Assembly (NCBI RefSeq): GCF_014897815.1
Contig: NZ_JABUZG010000061.1
Coordinates: 20,824-84,823 of the forward strand
Direction: 5' to 3'
Length of the DNA stretch: 64,000 nucleotides
Source of the DNA: Psychrobacter sp. PG1
GTDB lineage: Bacteria > Pseudomonadota > Gammaproteobacteria > Pseudomonadales > Moraxellaceae
Of the stretch, positions 46,202 to 57,380 are shown piece after piece. The translations under genes were made by a program, and so were the position numbers. The notes under the pieces were generated by a model. It was not told where the DNA came from. It saw nothing but the letters and a program-made list of their open reading frames with translations, and searched no databases. Numbering within the stretch: position 1 is the stretch's first letter; each line of letters opens with the position of its first letter.

Positions 46202-46227
46202 AAGTCAGCTTTGAGCTGGCTTTTTTT
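46202..46227 (+). terminator. Terminator after cysS
   Basis: AAGTCAGC pairs with GCTGGCTT (one G-T pair) around TTTGA, then T7. Confidence 0.85.
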
Positions 46228-46398
46228 ATAGACTAAACTAGAGTGTGTCATCATTCTAAAAATGGTGCTAAGAAAAAGATAAATTGCAGTCAAACAAGAA
46301 ATATGAAGCTAAATTGGCTATGCAATATATGTAAGAATAAGCTTTGTAGGCAAACTTCAAGAGATGCAAACATCAAGTGAATTAATGGCTTTTAAAAT

Positions 46399-48411
46399 AT
46401 GAATATTCTCAAAAAAAGCATTGTTGGCAGTCATCGTATAGCAATTGATACCGACAGTGACCACTATCCTAACCCCCAGCGTTGGAATGTGCGCGCCAGT
46501 ACTTTGTCATTACTATTGGTTTTTTTTATAGTCAGCATGAATGCTGTGTTTGCACCCGCTAATGCCGCAAGCACTAGTGATATGCAAAGCGATAGCGAAC
46601 AAGCTGCGGATGAGCAGTCTAACTCGTCATCAACTTCAATCAGCAAGCCCGATAATCTGGCTGAATATGCCACTCAGAAAATCAATATAATTAAAGATGA
46701 AAACCTCAGCATCTCTGGCGTTGCAGAAGAGATATTTGATCCTACCGAGCGCAATGCAGTAGAGCAAGCGGGTAATTTGCAGGGAGATTCTGGACTGACG
46801 GGTGAATACAATGAAGGTTATTATTTGCTAGACAAGCTCAATGTAGGCTTGCCGCCATTGTCTGAACTGCCAAATTTAACCACGCCACTAGCGACTTTAG
46901 AGTTTTTTCAGTCAGCGGTCATGAAGCAACAATACGACTTGGCTGCTTATGCACTCAACATGAATTTAATCGATCAGAAAATTCAGCGTAACCACGCGCT
47001 TGAGTTATCAAAACGGTTGGATTTTTTGTTAACGGAAAAAGAGCTTTACGTTTTTGATGATCTGCCAGATCGCCCAGATGGTTTAATCGAGCCGCCGCTT
47101 GGCAATACCAGTAGTATTATGGGCATTCCTAGACGTTCGATTCAGCTAGGCTATATTGACTATCGTGAGCGCCGTGTCCCCATTTATTTGCAACGAGTAC
47201 GGGTTGGTGAGGCTGCGCCTATTTGGGTATTTTCTGCACAGACAGTTGATAATATCGACAATCTCTATGAGCAATATCATCCAGCGGAATTTGAGCGTTA
47301 TTTACCTGGATGGTTAAAACTTAAGATTTTTAGTATTGCACTATGGGAGTTTTTGGCATTAGCATTGTTTTTCTTAGTGACCATGGGAGTAGGGTGGTTA
47401 CTCAGTAAAGGCACGGAAAAAATAATCAGCCGTTATATCGATGATGAGAAATATAGTAATTATGTTGGTAGTACTAATGGCGTGGCAGATTTGGTTAATA
47501 AGCTGACCGTGCCGTTGACTTTTACCATCAGTTTTTTGCTCGTCTTTACTTTGGTGTCAGGCGGTTTTCCTTATTTGGATGCAGTAGCTTCATCGACTCG
47601 TCCGCTTATCTGGATTGGGCTAGTATTTAGCACCTTATGGCTTGGCATTCGTGTTATTAACTTTTTTGCTAATCGCTATCAAAGCCTACAAATTGAAAAT
47701 CTGGCTGAAGAGCACTTTGATAAAGAGCGCCGTCGCCGTACTTATGTATCGATATTTCGCCGCGTCTTTATTTTTGTCATGATTTTGGGCAGTATTTGGA
47801 TTGGTCTCAGTGAATTTGCCAACATGGAAGGTCTTGGCAAAACGCTATTGACCTCGGCTGGTATCGCAGGCGTGGTCATTGGGATTGCCGCGCAGCCGAT
47901 ACTGGGTAACATCATTGCTGGGGTACAGGTGGCCGTGACCCAGCCGGTACGGATTGGCGACAGTGTGATAATGGATGGCAATTTTAGTACCGTTGAAGAC
48001 CTGCGTTATACGTATGCGGTACTCAAAACATGGGATGAACGTCGATTAATCGTGCCGATGCGTGAACTGATCACCGAAACGGTAGAAAACTGGTCACATA
48101 CAGAAGTACATCAGACCTGTCCTGTGTTTTTATATGTCGATTATGGTGCAGATATTGATGCCATTCGCCAGCAATTTATATCGGCGGTCAAAGACAATAA
48201 GCTTTGGGACAACAAAACTGAGCCTGAAATGTTTGTCGTTGAGGTGACTGCCAACATTATTCACCTGCGCGGCGCTGTTTCAGCGGTAGGTCCTATAGAA
48301 GCATGGACACTGGCCTGTGAGATACGTGAGCAGATGTTGAATTATTTATATAGCAAACAAAAAGCTTATCTGCCTGCTGAACGTTTGATATTGAAGGGTC
48401 AAGACCAGTAA
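46399..48411 (+). CDS. Mechanosensitive channel, MscS family, large periplasmic domain
   Basis: 670 aa. A signal-like TM at 33-58 is followed by a periplasmic domain of about 240 residues (Ser-rich linker, then TLEFFQSAVMKQQYDLAAYALN). TMs lie near 311-335, 370-390, 400-422 and 450-472. The pore helix and MscS core start at 478 (LGKTLLTSAGIAGVVIGIAAQ), continue with PILGNIIAGVQVAVTQPVRIGDSV, and the cytoplasmic domain ends about 660. It gates open under membrane tension to release solutes in hypo-osmotic shock. Larger than MscS (286 aa) and similar in layout to YbdG/YnaI-like paralogs. A single gene between cysS and guaB. Confidence 0.92.
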   Translation: MNILKKSIVGSHRIAIDTDSDHYPNPQRWNVRASTLSLLLVFFIVSMNAVFAPANAASTSDMQSDSEQAADEQSNSSSTSISKPDNLAEYATQKINIIKDENLSISGVAEEIFDPTERNAVEQAGNLQGDSGLTGEYNEGYYLLDKLNVGLPPLSELPNLTTPLATLEFFQSAVMKQQYDLAAYALNMNLIDQKIQRNHALELSKRLDFLLTEKELYVFDDLPDRPDGLIEPPLGNTSSIMGIPRRSIQLGYIDYRERRVPIYLQRVRVGEAAPIWVFSAQTVDNIDNLYEQYHPAEFERYLPGWLKLKIFSIALWEFLALALFFLVTMGVGWLLSKGTEKIISRYIDDEKYSNYVGSTNGVADLVNKLTVPLTFTISFLLVFTLVSGGFPYLDAVASSTRPLIWIGLVFSTLWLGIRVINFFANRYQSLQIENLAEEHFDKERRRRTYVSIFRRVFIFVMILGSIWIGLSEFANMEGLGKTLLTSAGIAGVVIGIAAQPILGNIIAGVQVAVTQPVRIGDSVIMDGNFSTVEDLRYTYAVLKTWDERRLIVPMRELITETVENWSHTEVHQTCPVFLYVDYGADIDAIRQQFISAVKDNKLWDNKTEPEMFVVEVTANIIHLRGAVSAVGPIEAWTLACEIREQMLNYLYSKQKAYLPAERLILKGQDQ

Positions 48412-48530
48412 CCAACGATTGAGTGTATTTTCTATGCTTTTAAATAGCTGGGCTTTACAGATGTCGATATTGATAGACAAGCGCTAGCAAAATAAGCTGA
48501 CAAATATAGCATGCGATTTGTCTGATTATT

Positions 48531-48539
48531 TGTTATAAT
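48531..48539 (+). promoter_or_regulatory. Extended -10 promoter, likely for guaB
   Basis: TGTTATAAT, a perfect extended -10 (TGnTATAAT). It lies in the 402-bp spacer 48412-48813, giving a leader of about 270 nt before guaB. No convincing -35. No riboswitch or other gene is recognisable in the leader. Confidence 0.55.
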
Positions 48540-48795
48540 ATGGCGTTATTTTTAAGGGATAAATGAGCGATTAAGAGTAGGGGCGCGCTATATTTGTGCA
48601 AACTTATTAGCATCAATCAATGGCAATTTTCGAGTGTCTCTGTTTGTTTAATCACAAACACCGACTGGTTCATTGCTGATTATCTAAAACTTTGTGATAC
48701 GAGGTCTTTAATTTTAAGACTTTAGCTTCATAAAGTCATATCGGTGATTTTGGTTGATTGTCTTAATGCCAAAAATATCCCACCCATCAAAATAA

Positions 48796-50286
<1,491 letters not shown>

Positions 50287-50356
50287 AAGGTGTTTTATAA
50301 TCCTGCATTATGTCAACGATAGCTATTTTGCAGGGCTGCAGTGACTTTAAGATACA

Positions 50357-50396
50357 AACAGCCAACAATGCCTTGTTATTGTTGGCTGTTTTTTTT
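50357..50396 (+). terminator. Terminator after guaB
   Basis: ACAGCCAACAAT pairs perfectly with ATTGTTGGCTGT around eight bases, then T7. Confidence 0.95.
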
Positions 50397-50499
50397 GTAA
50401 AATACACAAGCGGATTATAATAATAACTACTTAGACTGTTTATACGTTATTGTTTGCGTATTCGTCTGGTTTTCACTCTTAGATTTGGGAGCATACATA

Positions 50500-51870
50500 A
50501 TGAGCTACTTTGGCACCGATGGTATTCGCGGAAAATTCGGTGAGTCGCCGATCACACCAGACTTTATTTTAAAATTGGGCTATGTGACGGGACGTGTGCT
50601 GATAGAGAATAATGACAATCCTGCGCGCAAGCCAAGCGTGGTCATCGGTAAGGATACGCGGCTGTCAGGTTATGTGATTGAAGGCGCATTGCAAGCAGGA
50701 TTTAACGCCGCTGGTGTTGATGTTCACATGCTTGGACCATTACCCACACCAGCGATTGCGCATTTGACCCGTAGTTTTAATGCAGATGCTGGGGTAGTTA
50801 TTTCAGCGTCGCACAATCCTTACTATGACAACGGTATCAAGCTGTTTTCAGGTGATGGCAAAAAGCTGACTGATGAGATGCAAAACTCTATTAATGATAA
50901 GCTAAAAGCGATTATGAGTGCCTCTGAGGCAGACAATAATGTGATCATGCCTATTCTTGATCCAGCACAATTGGGGAAAAATAATCGAATCAATGATGCC
51001 AAAGGTCGCTATATCGAATTCTGTAAAGGCAGTTTTCCTTATCAGTACGACTTGAGTCATCTGACTGTCGTCGTAGATTGTGCCAATGGTGCAGGCTATA
51101 GCGTGGCACCAAGAGTCATGCGTGAGTTGGGTGCCAATGTGATTGCTATTAACAATACGCCTGATGGCATCAATATCAATGCCGACTGCGGCTCTACCCA
51201 TCCTGAAGGCTTACAGAAAGCAGTGATTGAGCACGAAGCAGATGTTGGTATCGCACTAGACGGTGATGGCGATCGTATTGTGATGGTTGATGAGGCTGGT
51301 AATCTGGTCGACGGCGATGGCATTTTATACGTACTTGCTACCCAATGTCAGACTAAGGCGAAAGGTGTGGTTGGTACGCTGATGAGTAATATGGGCTTAG
51401 AGTTGGCACTCAAAGCGGCAGACATTAAATTTACGCGTGCAAAAGTAGGCGATCGTTATGTGATGCATGAGCTTGAAGCGAATGGCTGGATACTGGGCGG
51501 CGAACCATCGGGTCATATTCTATGTTTAGATAAGAGTCGTACGGGCGATGCCATTATCGCCGGCTTGCAAGTGCTTGCGGTAATGCAAGCACGTGGTAAA
51601 GCGCTCAGTGATTTGACCGAAGGCTTTGAAAAATTGCCACAGAAACTGGTCAATGTACGCTTAAGTAAAATGCAAGATCCGTTTGAGCATGAAGAGCTGG
51701 TTGCTGCTTTTGCAAAAGCACAGGCCACTTTAGAGGGTCGCGGTCGTCTGCTCATTCGCCAATCAGGTACAGAACCTATGATACGTGTGATGGTTGAGTC
51801 GGATGATGAAATAGAATGTGATGTATTGGCAAATGATTTGGCTGACCATATCAAAGCAGTATTGGGTTAA
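50500..51870 (+). CDS. glmM: Phosphoglucosamine mutase
   Basis: 456 aa from the ATG at 50500 with GGGAG 8 bp upstream; the frame opens at a TTG 15 bp earlier that overlaps this site. It has [13 protein letters not shown], the phosphoserine loop [18 protein letters not shown], the metal loop [11 protein letters not shown], the sugar loop GGEPSGH and the phosphate loop [12 protein letters not shown]. It interconverts glucosamine-6- and -1-phosphate for peptidoglycan and LPS synthesis. pdxH follows after a 37-bp gap, likely cotranscribed. The usual neighbours folP/ftsH are not visible. Confidence 0.98.
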   Translation: MSYFGTDGIRGKFGESPITPDFILKLGYVTGRVLIENNDNPARKPSVVIGKDTRLSGYVIEGALQAGFNAAGVDVHMLGPLPTPAIAHLTRSFNADAGVVISASHNPYYDNGIKLFSGDGKKLTDEMQNSINDKLKAIMSASEADNNVIMPILDPAQLGKNNRINDAKGRYIEFCKGSFPYQYDLSHLTVVVDCANGAGYSVAPRVMRELGANVIAINNTPDGININADCGSTHPEGLQKAVIEHEADVGIALDGDGDRIVMVDEAGNLVDGDGILYVLATQCQTKAKGVVGTLMSNMGLELALKAADIKFTRAKVGDRYVMHELEANGWILGGEPSGHILCLDKSRTGDAIIAGLQVLAVMQARGKALSDLTEGFEKLPQKLVNVRLSKMQDPFEHEELVAAFAKAQATLEGRGRLLIRQSGTEPMIRVMVESDDEIECDVLANDLADHIKAVLG

Positions 51871-51907
51871 AGTGATAATGTAGTTATATTAAGATAAGGA
51901 ATATTTT

Positions 51908-52558
51908 ATGAGCATGGATTTTACCGATCAGCGTTTGTCATACGAAAAAGGTGAGCTTGATCAACAGTCCGTCCCAGACTCTCCATTTGAGCTACTAAAA
52001 GAATGGATGAATGAGGCATTAGCACAAAAGGTGCAAGAGCCTTATGCGATGAGTCTGGCGACGTGCGGTGCTGATAATAAACCTAGCGTGCGCATCGTAC
52101 TTATGCGTGAGATTACCGAAAATGGTGTGGTGTTTTATACCAATTATGAAAGTGCTAAAGGTCAAGATATTGCCGAAAACCCGAATGTCGAAGCGCTATT
52201 CTTTTGGCAAGAGCTGGAGCGTCAAGTACGTATTAGTGGCAGTATTGCTAAAATCGATGCTAATAAGTCAGCTGCTTACTTTCAAAAGCGTCCTCACGAC
52301 AGTCAAGTGGGTGCGTGGGTCAGTCAACCTCAAAGTGGCGAAGTTGCTGATCGTGAGGTGATGCAAACCAAGTTTGATGAGCTACAAAATCAGTATCCAG
52401 AAAGTAGCCAAGTGCCAACACCAGAATTTTGGGGTGGTTACGAGATTAGCATTCATGAAATTGAGTTTTGGCAAGGTCGTGCCAATCGTATGCATGACCG
52501 TATTGTCTATACTAAAGACAATGGTGAAAGCTGGAGTACCAAGCGTTTATTACCTTAA
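51908..52558 (+). CDS. pdxH: Pyridoxamine/pyridoxine 5'-phosphate oxidase
   Basis: 216 aa, near E. coli PdxH (218). It has EPYAMSLATCGADNKPSVRIVLMRE, YTNYESAKGQDI, FFWQELERQVRISG with FMN contacts, the QNRMHDR-like GRANRMHDR and the C-terminal RLLP. It oxidises pyridoxamine- or pyridoxine-5'-phosphate to pyridoxal phosphate with FMN. AAGGAATA precedes the start. It lies 37 bp after glmM; a long perfect stem-loop follows at 52604. Confidence 0.97.
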   Translation: MSMDFTDQRLSYEKGELDQQSVPDSPFELLKEWMNEALAQKVQEPYAMSLATCGADNKPSVRIVLMREITENGVVFYTNYESAKGQDIAENPNVEALFFWQELERQVRISGSIAKIDANKSAAYFQKRPHDSQVGAWVSQPQSGEVADREVMQTKFDELQNQYPESSQVPTPEFWGGYEISIHEIEFWQGRANRMHDRIVYTKDNGESWSTKRLLP

Positions 52559-52603
52559 ACATATTTGCTGTTTATATTTAGATATAAGCAGAGAGTGATT
52601 TCT

Positions 52604-52640
52604 TAGGTGCTGTTGCTGCTCTAAACAGCAACAGCACCTA
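52604..52640. terminator. Stem-loop between pdxH and the convergent lipoprotein gene
   Basis: A perfect 15-bp stem (TAGGTGCTGTTGCTG with CAGCAACAGCACCTA) with a 7-nt loop. The tail ATTTTATT is only moderately T-rich. Confidence 0.75.
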
Positions 52641-52655
52641 ATTTTATTAAAAGCT

Positions 52656-53090
52656 TTATGGTATAAGCTCGAGTACTTGCGACTTTTTTAGCTTTCCTGG
52701 GAAGTTTCCTGTAAATATACGGCAATATAAAGTTTTGTCGTTCTCTAAGTATGTTGAAGAATCAAGTTTGATGCTATAGATGTATTGATCTGAAAGTGTG
52801 TCAGCAGTAGGTTTGGTGTTTTTAGGAATATTGCCGCTCAAATAATTATTCGAAGAGTAGTCAGGAATGTATTTATCACCATAGATTCGTTTATCGTTGA
52901 TACAATGTATATAACTCCCTGTATTTCTAGTTGATTCACGTATTGAAAAATTAGCTTCTGACAAAAAAGTTATTTCATAATATGATGATGTCCGTTTAAA
53001 CTCGACCAATTGAACTTCCGTATTTTTATGATTTTTTATGCACCCTGATAAAATGAGTAAAGCACTTAACCCTATTATCTTATTCCGCAT
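52656..53090 (-). CDS. Small lipoprotein of unknown function
   Basis: 144 aa from the ATG at 53090, with AGGA six bases upstream. A short lipoprotein signal has lipobox LILSGC (Cys17). The rest is Ser/Tyr/Asn/Lys-rich with Cys residues in YIHCINDK and LYCRIF that may pair. I do not recognise the family. The gene is markedly AT-rich compared with its neighbours, a sign of possible acquisition, and lies convergent to pdxH and 76 bp downstream of the EmrA-like gene on the same strand. Confidence 0.65.
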   Translation of the reverse strand: MRNKIIGLSALLILSGCIKNHKNTEVQLVEFKRTSSYYEITFLSEANFSIRESTRNTGSYIHCINDKRIYGDKYIPDYSSNNYLSGNIPKNTKPTADTLSDQYIYSIKLDSSTYLENDKTLYCRIFTGNFPGKLKKSQVLELIP

Positions 53091-53181
53091 TATCATTCCT
53101 TTCATATAGTCAATTTATCATAAACTGACTATAAACATACGCAGCATCAAAAATGATGAATAGTAGCAAGCAAATATTCTT

Positions 53182-54477
53182 TTACCTTTCGTTTCTTTGA
53201 GTATCGACATCGACCGATACCGACATACCGGGGCGCAATTGCGCAAGCTCAGGTTGTCCTTGCTCTAAATCTATTCGTACCGGAATACGCTGAGCGATTT
53301 TAATATAGTTGCCAGTTGCAGGGTTTGCCGCGCCCGCGCTAAATTCACTGCCAGTCGCTGGCGAGATATTGCTGACATGACCTCGAAACGTAGCGCCGCC
53401 TAGCGCATCCACATGAATAGTTGCAGGCTCACCGACAGTCATATTTGCCACTTGGGTTTCTTTAAAGTTGGCAATAATCCACACGCCTTTTGGCACCACA
53501 TACATGAGCTGTGTACCCGCGCTGACATATTGCCCAGCTTTGACGCTGACTTGACTCAGTTGTCCTGATTCAGGGGCAGTAATAATCGTATTGTCTAAAT
53601 TAATCTGTGCTTGCTTAGCAACTGCTTCTGCATTTTTAATATTGGCATCGAGTGATGAGCGGCTACCACTGGTTTTTTTGCTGGCCTCAAGGGCGACTTG
53701 TAAATTGGCTTCTGCTTGCTGCACGCCAGCTTGTGCTTGAGCGAGCTGAGCTTGGGCATGAGCAACTTCTGCTTTGGATACTGCGCCAATCGCATCAAGC
53801 CCTTGATAGCGCTTTACATCTTCGCGTGCACTATCAACGCTAACTTTGGCACTATATAAGTCCGCTTTACGTGCTTCGATTTGCGCCTGACTGGTACCCG
53901 TATCTTGCGCATTGCTTGAGCGGTCGGTCATAGCGACTTCGATATTGGCTTGTGCTTGTTCGAGCTGCTGCAAAAAGGCACGGTCGTCTATCTTGACCAA
54001 TAAATCACCTGCTTGTACATTTTCAAAATCTTGCACTGCCACTTCTGTGACATAGCCAGAAACTTGTGGGCTGATAATCGTTGTTTGACCTTTTATAAAG
54101 GCATTATTAGTCTGCTGAACCGTAGGCGTAAAGGGCGGTAGCTTCCACGCATAAAGAATCAAAAGTACGCCAATAATAATTAGTGCAATCAATAAGCCTA
54201 GGTTAAAGTAAGATTTCTTTTTAGGCGACCAACCCGTAGCGTCAGGAATAGGCTCTTTTGGCGGCATTGGCGTTTCATCAGCATCAGCAACGGACGTTAT
54301 TACCGAGTCCTCTGTTTTCGGTATAGTCACAGTATCATCATTTTTCGATTGTTTTAGAGGCATCTCTATTGCTGCTGCATTGGATGATGTCTGATTGTTT
54401 TCAGCAGTATTTTGGGTAGCATCTTGAGCGGTGTCTTGATTATGGTCATCAAGATCATTTAACTTGTCTTCGCTCAT
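53182..54477 (-). CDS. emrA: Membrane-fusion protein of an EmrAB-type efflux pump
   Basis: 431 aa. A long, polar, Asp/Thr-rich cytoplasmic head (1-90) precedes one TM (about 93-112, LGLLIALIIIGVLLILYAW). Then comes the lipoyl half TNNAFIKGQTTIISPQVSG, an Ala/Gln-rich coiled-coil hairpin (about 160-270), the second lipoyl half ITAPESGQLSQVSVKAGQYV and a beta-barrel with GMSVSVDVDTQ. It bridges the inner-membrane EmrB-type pump and an outer-membrane TolC. EmrB is encoded 108 bp upstream. The N-terminal head is longer than in E. coli EmrA. Confidence 0.88.
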   Translation of the reverse strand: MSEDKLNDLDDHNQDTAQDATQNTAENNQTSSNAAAIEMPLKQSKNDDTVTIPKTEDSVITSVADADETPMPPKEPIPDATGWSPKKKSYFNLGLLIALIIIGVLLILYAWKLPPFTPTVQQTNNAFIKGQTTIISPQVSGYVTEVAVQDFENVQAGDLLVKIDDRAFLQQLEQAQANIEVAMTDRSSNAQDTGTSQAQIEARKADLYSAKVSVDSAREDVKRYQGLDAIGAVSKAEVAHAQAQLAQAQAGVQQAEANLQVALEASKKTSGSRSSLDANIKNAEAVAKQAQINLDNTIITAPESGQLSQVSVKAGQYVSAGTQLMYVVPKGVWIIANFKETQVANMTVGEPATIHVDALGGATFRGHVSNISPATGSEFSAGAANPATGNYIKIAQRIPVRIDLEQGQPELAQLRPGMSVSVDVDTQRNER

Positions 54478-54584
54478 GATGCGCTCCTAATGAGATTAGT
54501 AAACATAGTGGATAACTTTTTAAAATATAGTAATTAGCATAAGAAGAAAAGGTAACAGCAACAAATCGATATGATTATCACCTA

Positions 54585-56201
54585 TTATTTTTTGCCCATC
54601 ATTTCTGCCAATGCGGCAAGTTCTTTACCAAGTGGATTGCGTTTATGATAAAGGTAATAAAAATAAATCATCAATAAATATAGCGCGGTGATAGTGGCGC
54701 CCACAGCCATCAAAAAGAATAAATCGTCATAAGCGGCGACCGTGGCTTGACGTTGCACACCCTGTAGCATTTGGGTCATCGTAGCAGGATCAGTGGTATT
54801 CATTGAACTGACCATATCGGCATAATGCATCTGAGTACGAATGGTGGTAAATGCTTGAATACCTGCCGCGCCTGCCAAACCACCGACCGTTTGTGAAATA
54901 CCAAAAATAACCGAAAAGCTAATAATATAGGCAGGTCCGTTAGCAATGGCGCGAAACATACCTTCAAATACCATTGGTCCCATAAAGTAAACGGCAGCAA
55001 AAGCGATTATAAACTGACTGAAATAGAACATATAAGGGGCAGAGTTTAGCGACACACCCGTATCTACCCATGCACCAATCGCAATCAATGCAACCGCAAA
55101 AATCACTGGTCGGCGCAGATCCGTCGCCTTGGTGGTAAAAATGCTAATCACTAATGCCAGTATGCTAGCCACCAAGATGATGGCATAAAAAACAATCAGC
55201 TGGTCATTACCATAACCAAGGTTTGCTAATAATCCTGCGGCGCCCACACTTTGCTCAGACAGCAAAATACGCATGACGGCACCAGTAATCATAAAGGCAA
55301 TAATGGTGCGACTACGCATCCAGCGCACTTGTAACATAGGGTTTTTGCGGTGCGTCTCAATCCATAAAGCAATCGAGATAGTCACGACGGCAATAATCAG
55401 TGGATAGCTAAGCCAAGGCATTGTCCACCATTGAATTCTACCTTGTACTAAAAATACGGATAGGGCGGCAAGACCACTGGCAAAAAAGCCAAAACTCACC
55501 AAATCAAGTTTTTCAAAGACCTTTTCCGTGTTGCCCGGTGGTAGCTCAAGAATGTTAATAAGCCCAAAGCAAATCAGCGATAATCCCACTTGAAATAAAA
55601 ATAAACCTTCAAGCTGACCATCAACGGCTAAATAAGGCGAGATAATCCGTGACAGTGGAATGCCAAACTGCACCAAGCCAAAGCCCAAAATAAGTCCGCT
55701 GATACGCCGAGCGGTTGGCATGCCTTGTAGACAATAAAAAATAGACAATACCGTCATCGCACTAGCCACCACACCACTAAAGCCACGGGCGAGCAGTTCT
55801 AAATAATAAGGCTCAATGCTAACCCCAATCGTCGTACTGAGTAGATTGCTACTGACCAACCACTGCATACTGGTGGCTGCCAATAAAAAGAACAAAGTGA
55901 TTTTGCTAAATAACGACATGCCAAATTGCTGGCGAATTTTGTACAGCAGCACCGTGACACAAGCATTGGTCATATTGTAAGCGACTGATATCCAGCCACC
56001 TTCTACTGGTGTTAAGCCCATTTCACCTTGGATTTGAGTGAGATTCGCGACCAATAGACCATTCTGAAAGCTGGCAGTTAAGCCAATAAATATTCCAATC
56101 AGTAAATAAAATACTTTACGGTGCACAGGGTGATCAGGGGTGGCAGGCGAGCCAAGCATGAATGGTCGTTCATGGGGCTTAAACTGGTATTCAGTACTCA
56201 T
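54585..56201 (-). CDS. emrB: MFS drug efflux transporter, DHA2/EmrB family
   Basis: 538 aa with about 14 TM segments. Residues 30-55 are the first helix (VFYLLIGIFIGLTASFQNGLL), followed by the DHA2-like region EGGWISVAYNMTNA that corresponds to the EmrB WVxTSYxL motif, and RRISGLILGFGLVQFG. No ATPase domain; it uses the proton gradient. It works with the downstream EmrA-like adaptor. The order pump then adaptor is the reverse of E. coli emrAB. It may export hydrophobic drugs or other lipophilic compounds. Confidence 0.88.
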   Translation of the reverse strand: MSTEYQFKPHERPFMLGSPATPDHPVHRKVFYLLIGIFIGLTASFQNGLLVANLTQIQGEMGLTPVEGGWISVAYNMTNACVTVLLYKIRQQFGMSLFSKITLFFLLAATSMQWLVSSNLLSTTIGVSIEPYYLELLARGFSGVVASAMTVLSIFYCLQGMPTARRISGLILGFGLVQFGIPLSRIISPYLAVDGQLEGLFLFQVGLSLICFGLINILELPPGNTEKVFEKLDLVSFGFFASGLAALSVFLVQGRIQWWTMPWLSYPLIIAVVTISIALWIETHRKNPMLQVRWMRSRTIIAFMITGAVMRILLSEQSVGAAGLLANLGYGNDQLIVFYAIILVASILALVISIFTTKATDLRRPVIFAVALIAIGAWVDTGVSLNSAPYMFYFSQFIIAFAAVYFMGPMVFEGMFRAIANGPAYIISFSVIFGISQTVGGLAGAAGIQAFTTIRTQMHYADMVSSMNTTDPATMTQMLQGVQRQATVAAYDDLFFLMAVGATITALYLLMIYFYYLYHKRNPLGKELAALAEMMGKK

Positions 56202-56492
56202 GGATGGATAATCTGCGTAGAGGGATAAAATGGTGTATAGCCGTTGTTAAACAAGCATCGCGCTCGTTGGATAGTCATGAAGCTCAAGACGTTCAAAGTC
56301 ATTTAATAAAAAGCCATTTAACAGAAAGTCATTTAGTAGACTGATAAAACCAAAAAAGTATTCTAAACCCTGTTTTGAATATTTTATCATAATTTTTGTT
56401 GAGCATTTATCACGCATAACTCACACATTGAAAATCAAGTTAAAAGATAGATGCAGCTGTCTGTCAATGATAGACGATAAGAAACACAGTGC

Positions 56493-56600
56493 TATAGTCA
56501 GAGCACTTTTAAACCGCTACGGTGTTACCCGCCTTAGATGTACTCAGTGTACTATCTGCGGTCGGTCGCCTTGTAGCGATTCTAAAATTCCTTGACTGTA
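56493..56600. mobile_element. 108-bp palindromic MITE-like element, copy 2
   Basis: The left end TATAGTC is mirrored by GACTGTA at the right end. Inner matches between the arms: TTTTA, and CGCTAC (56515-56520) with GTAGCG (56573-56578). The centre is another palindrome, AGATGTAC / GTACTATCT around TCAGT. It lies in the 502-bp spacer (56202-56703) upstream of the EmrB-like gene and downstream of the GST gene, and no protein is encoded. The same end sequences and size occur at 31473-31579. Confidence 0.6.
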
Positions 56601-56636
56601 TGTCACATAGCTACGACTCAGGTCATTTTTGCCCAT

Positions 56637-56666
56637 AAAAAACAGCTCTATAAAGAGCTGTTTTTT
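56637..56666. terminator. Terminator after the GST gene
   Basis: AACAGCTC pairs with GAGCTGTT around TATAAA, with A/T runs on both sides, so it works on both strands. 38 bp after the minus-strand stop. Confidence 0.88.
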
Positions 56667-56703
56667 ATACATTAAATAGTCGATAAACAGTTAGACCATG
56701 GTA

Positions 56704-57333
56704 CTAAATAGAGTGATCATAATTCGCCTCTAAACGCATGGCACGTTGATAGCTATCAAGACTGGCAAGTTGTAAAGCATACTGTTTGATATGCGGATAA
56801 TCATCTAACGCTTCGCGCTTAGCCAGCATGATTAAGTCAAAAGACAGCATAAAGTCAGCGCCGCTTAGCTTATGACCAACGATAAATGACTTATCTGCAA
56901 CTTCCTCGTTTAGATAGCTCAACAGTCTGTGTTTTTCTTGACTGATATAACCATCTAAAAACTCGTTATCGACGATACCGGCTTTTTTGGTAAATAGCTC
57001 CAGTAATAACGGCAACATGAGCGAGCTTTCAGCAAAGTTAATCCATTGCAGATAATGTCCATAGTCTATGCTATGAGTCGTAGGACGTAAGCGCTCTGGC
57101 GCAAATCGCTCAATCAATAACTCAGTGATTGCACCCGACTCAGCATAAAGTTGACCATCCATCTCGATAACCGGAGATTTACCGAGTGGATGTACCGCCT
57201 TTAAACTGTCTGGTGCCAAATGAGTATTAGGATCGCGTTGATGACTAATGATCTCATAAGGCACGCCCAGCTCTTCTAAAAGCCATAAAATACGTAATGA
57301 GCGAGACTGGTTGAGATGATGTAAGCGAATCAT
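56704..57333 (-). CDS. Glutathione S-transferase
   Basis: 209 aa. An N-terminal thioredoxin-like domain (1-78) has SRSLRILWLLEELGVPYE, the cis-Pro region GKSPVIEMDG and the ESGAITELLIE glutathione-binding loop; an all-helical C-terminal domain has FIVGHKLSGADFMLSFDL. It should conjugate glutathione to electrophiles or act as a glutathione peroxidase. The active residue (Ser or Tyr) is not certain from the sequence, with SRS near residue 9-11 likely. It is the last of a four-gene minus-strand run with the DJ-1-like, CurA-like and alcohol dehydrogenase genes. Confidence 0.9.
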   Translation of the reverse strand: MIRLHHLNQSRSLRILWLLEELGVPYEIISHQRDPNTHLAPDSLKAVHPLGKSPVIEMDGQLYAESGAITELLIERFAPERLRPTTHSIDYGHYLQWINFAESSLMLPLLLELFTKKAGIVDNEFLDGYISQEKHRLLSYLNEEVADKSFIVGHKLSGADFMLSFDLIMLAKREALDDYPHIKQYALQLASLDSYQRAMRLEANYDHSI

Positions 57334-57380
57334 GATAGTGGCCTTTTTGCATGGTCTATTATATTAACGTTAAAAAGATA

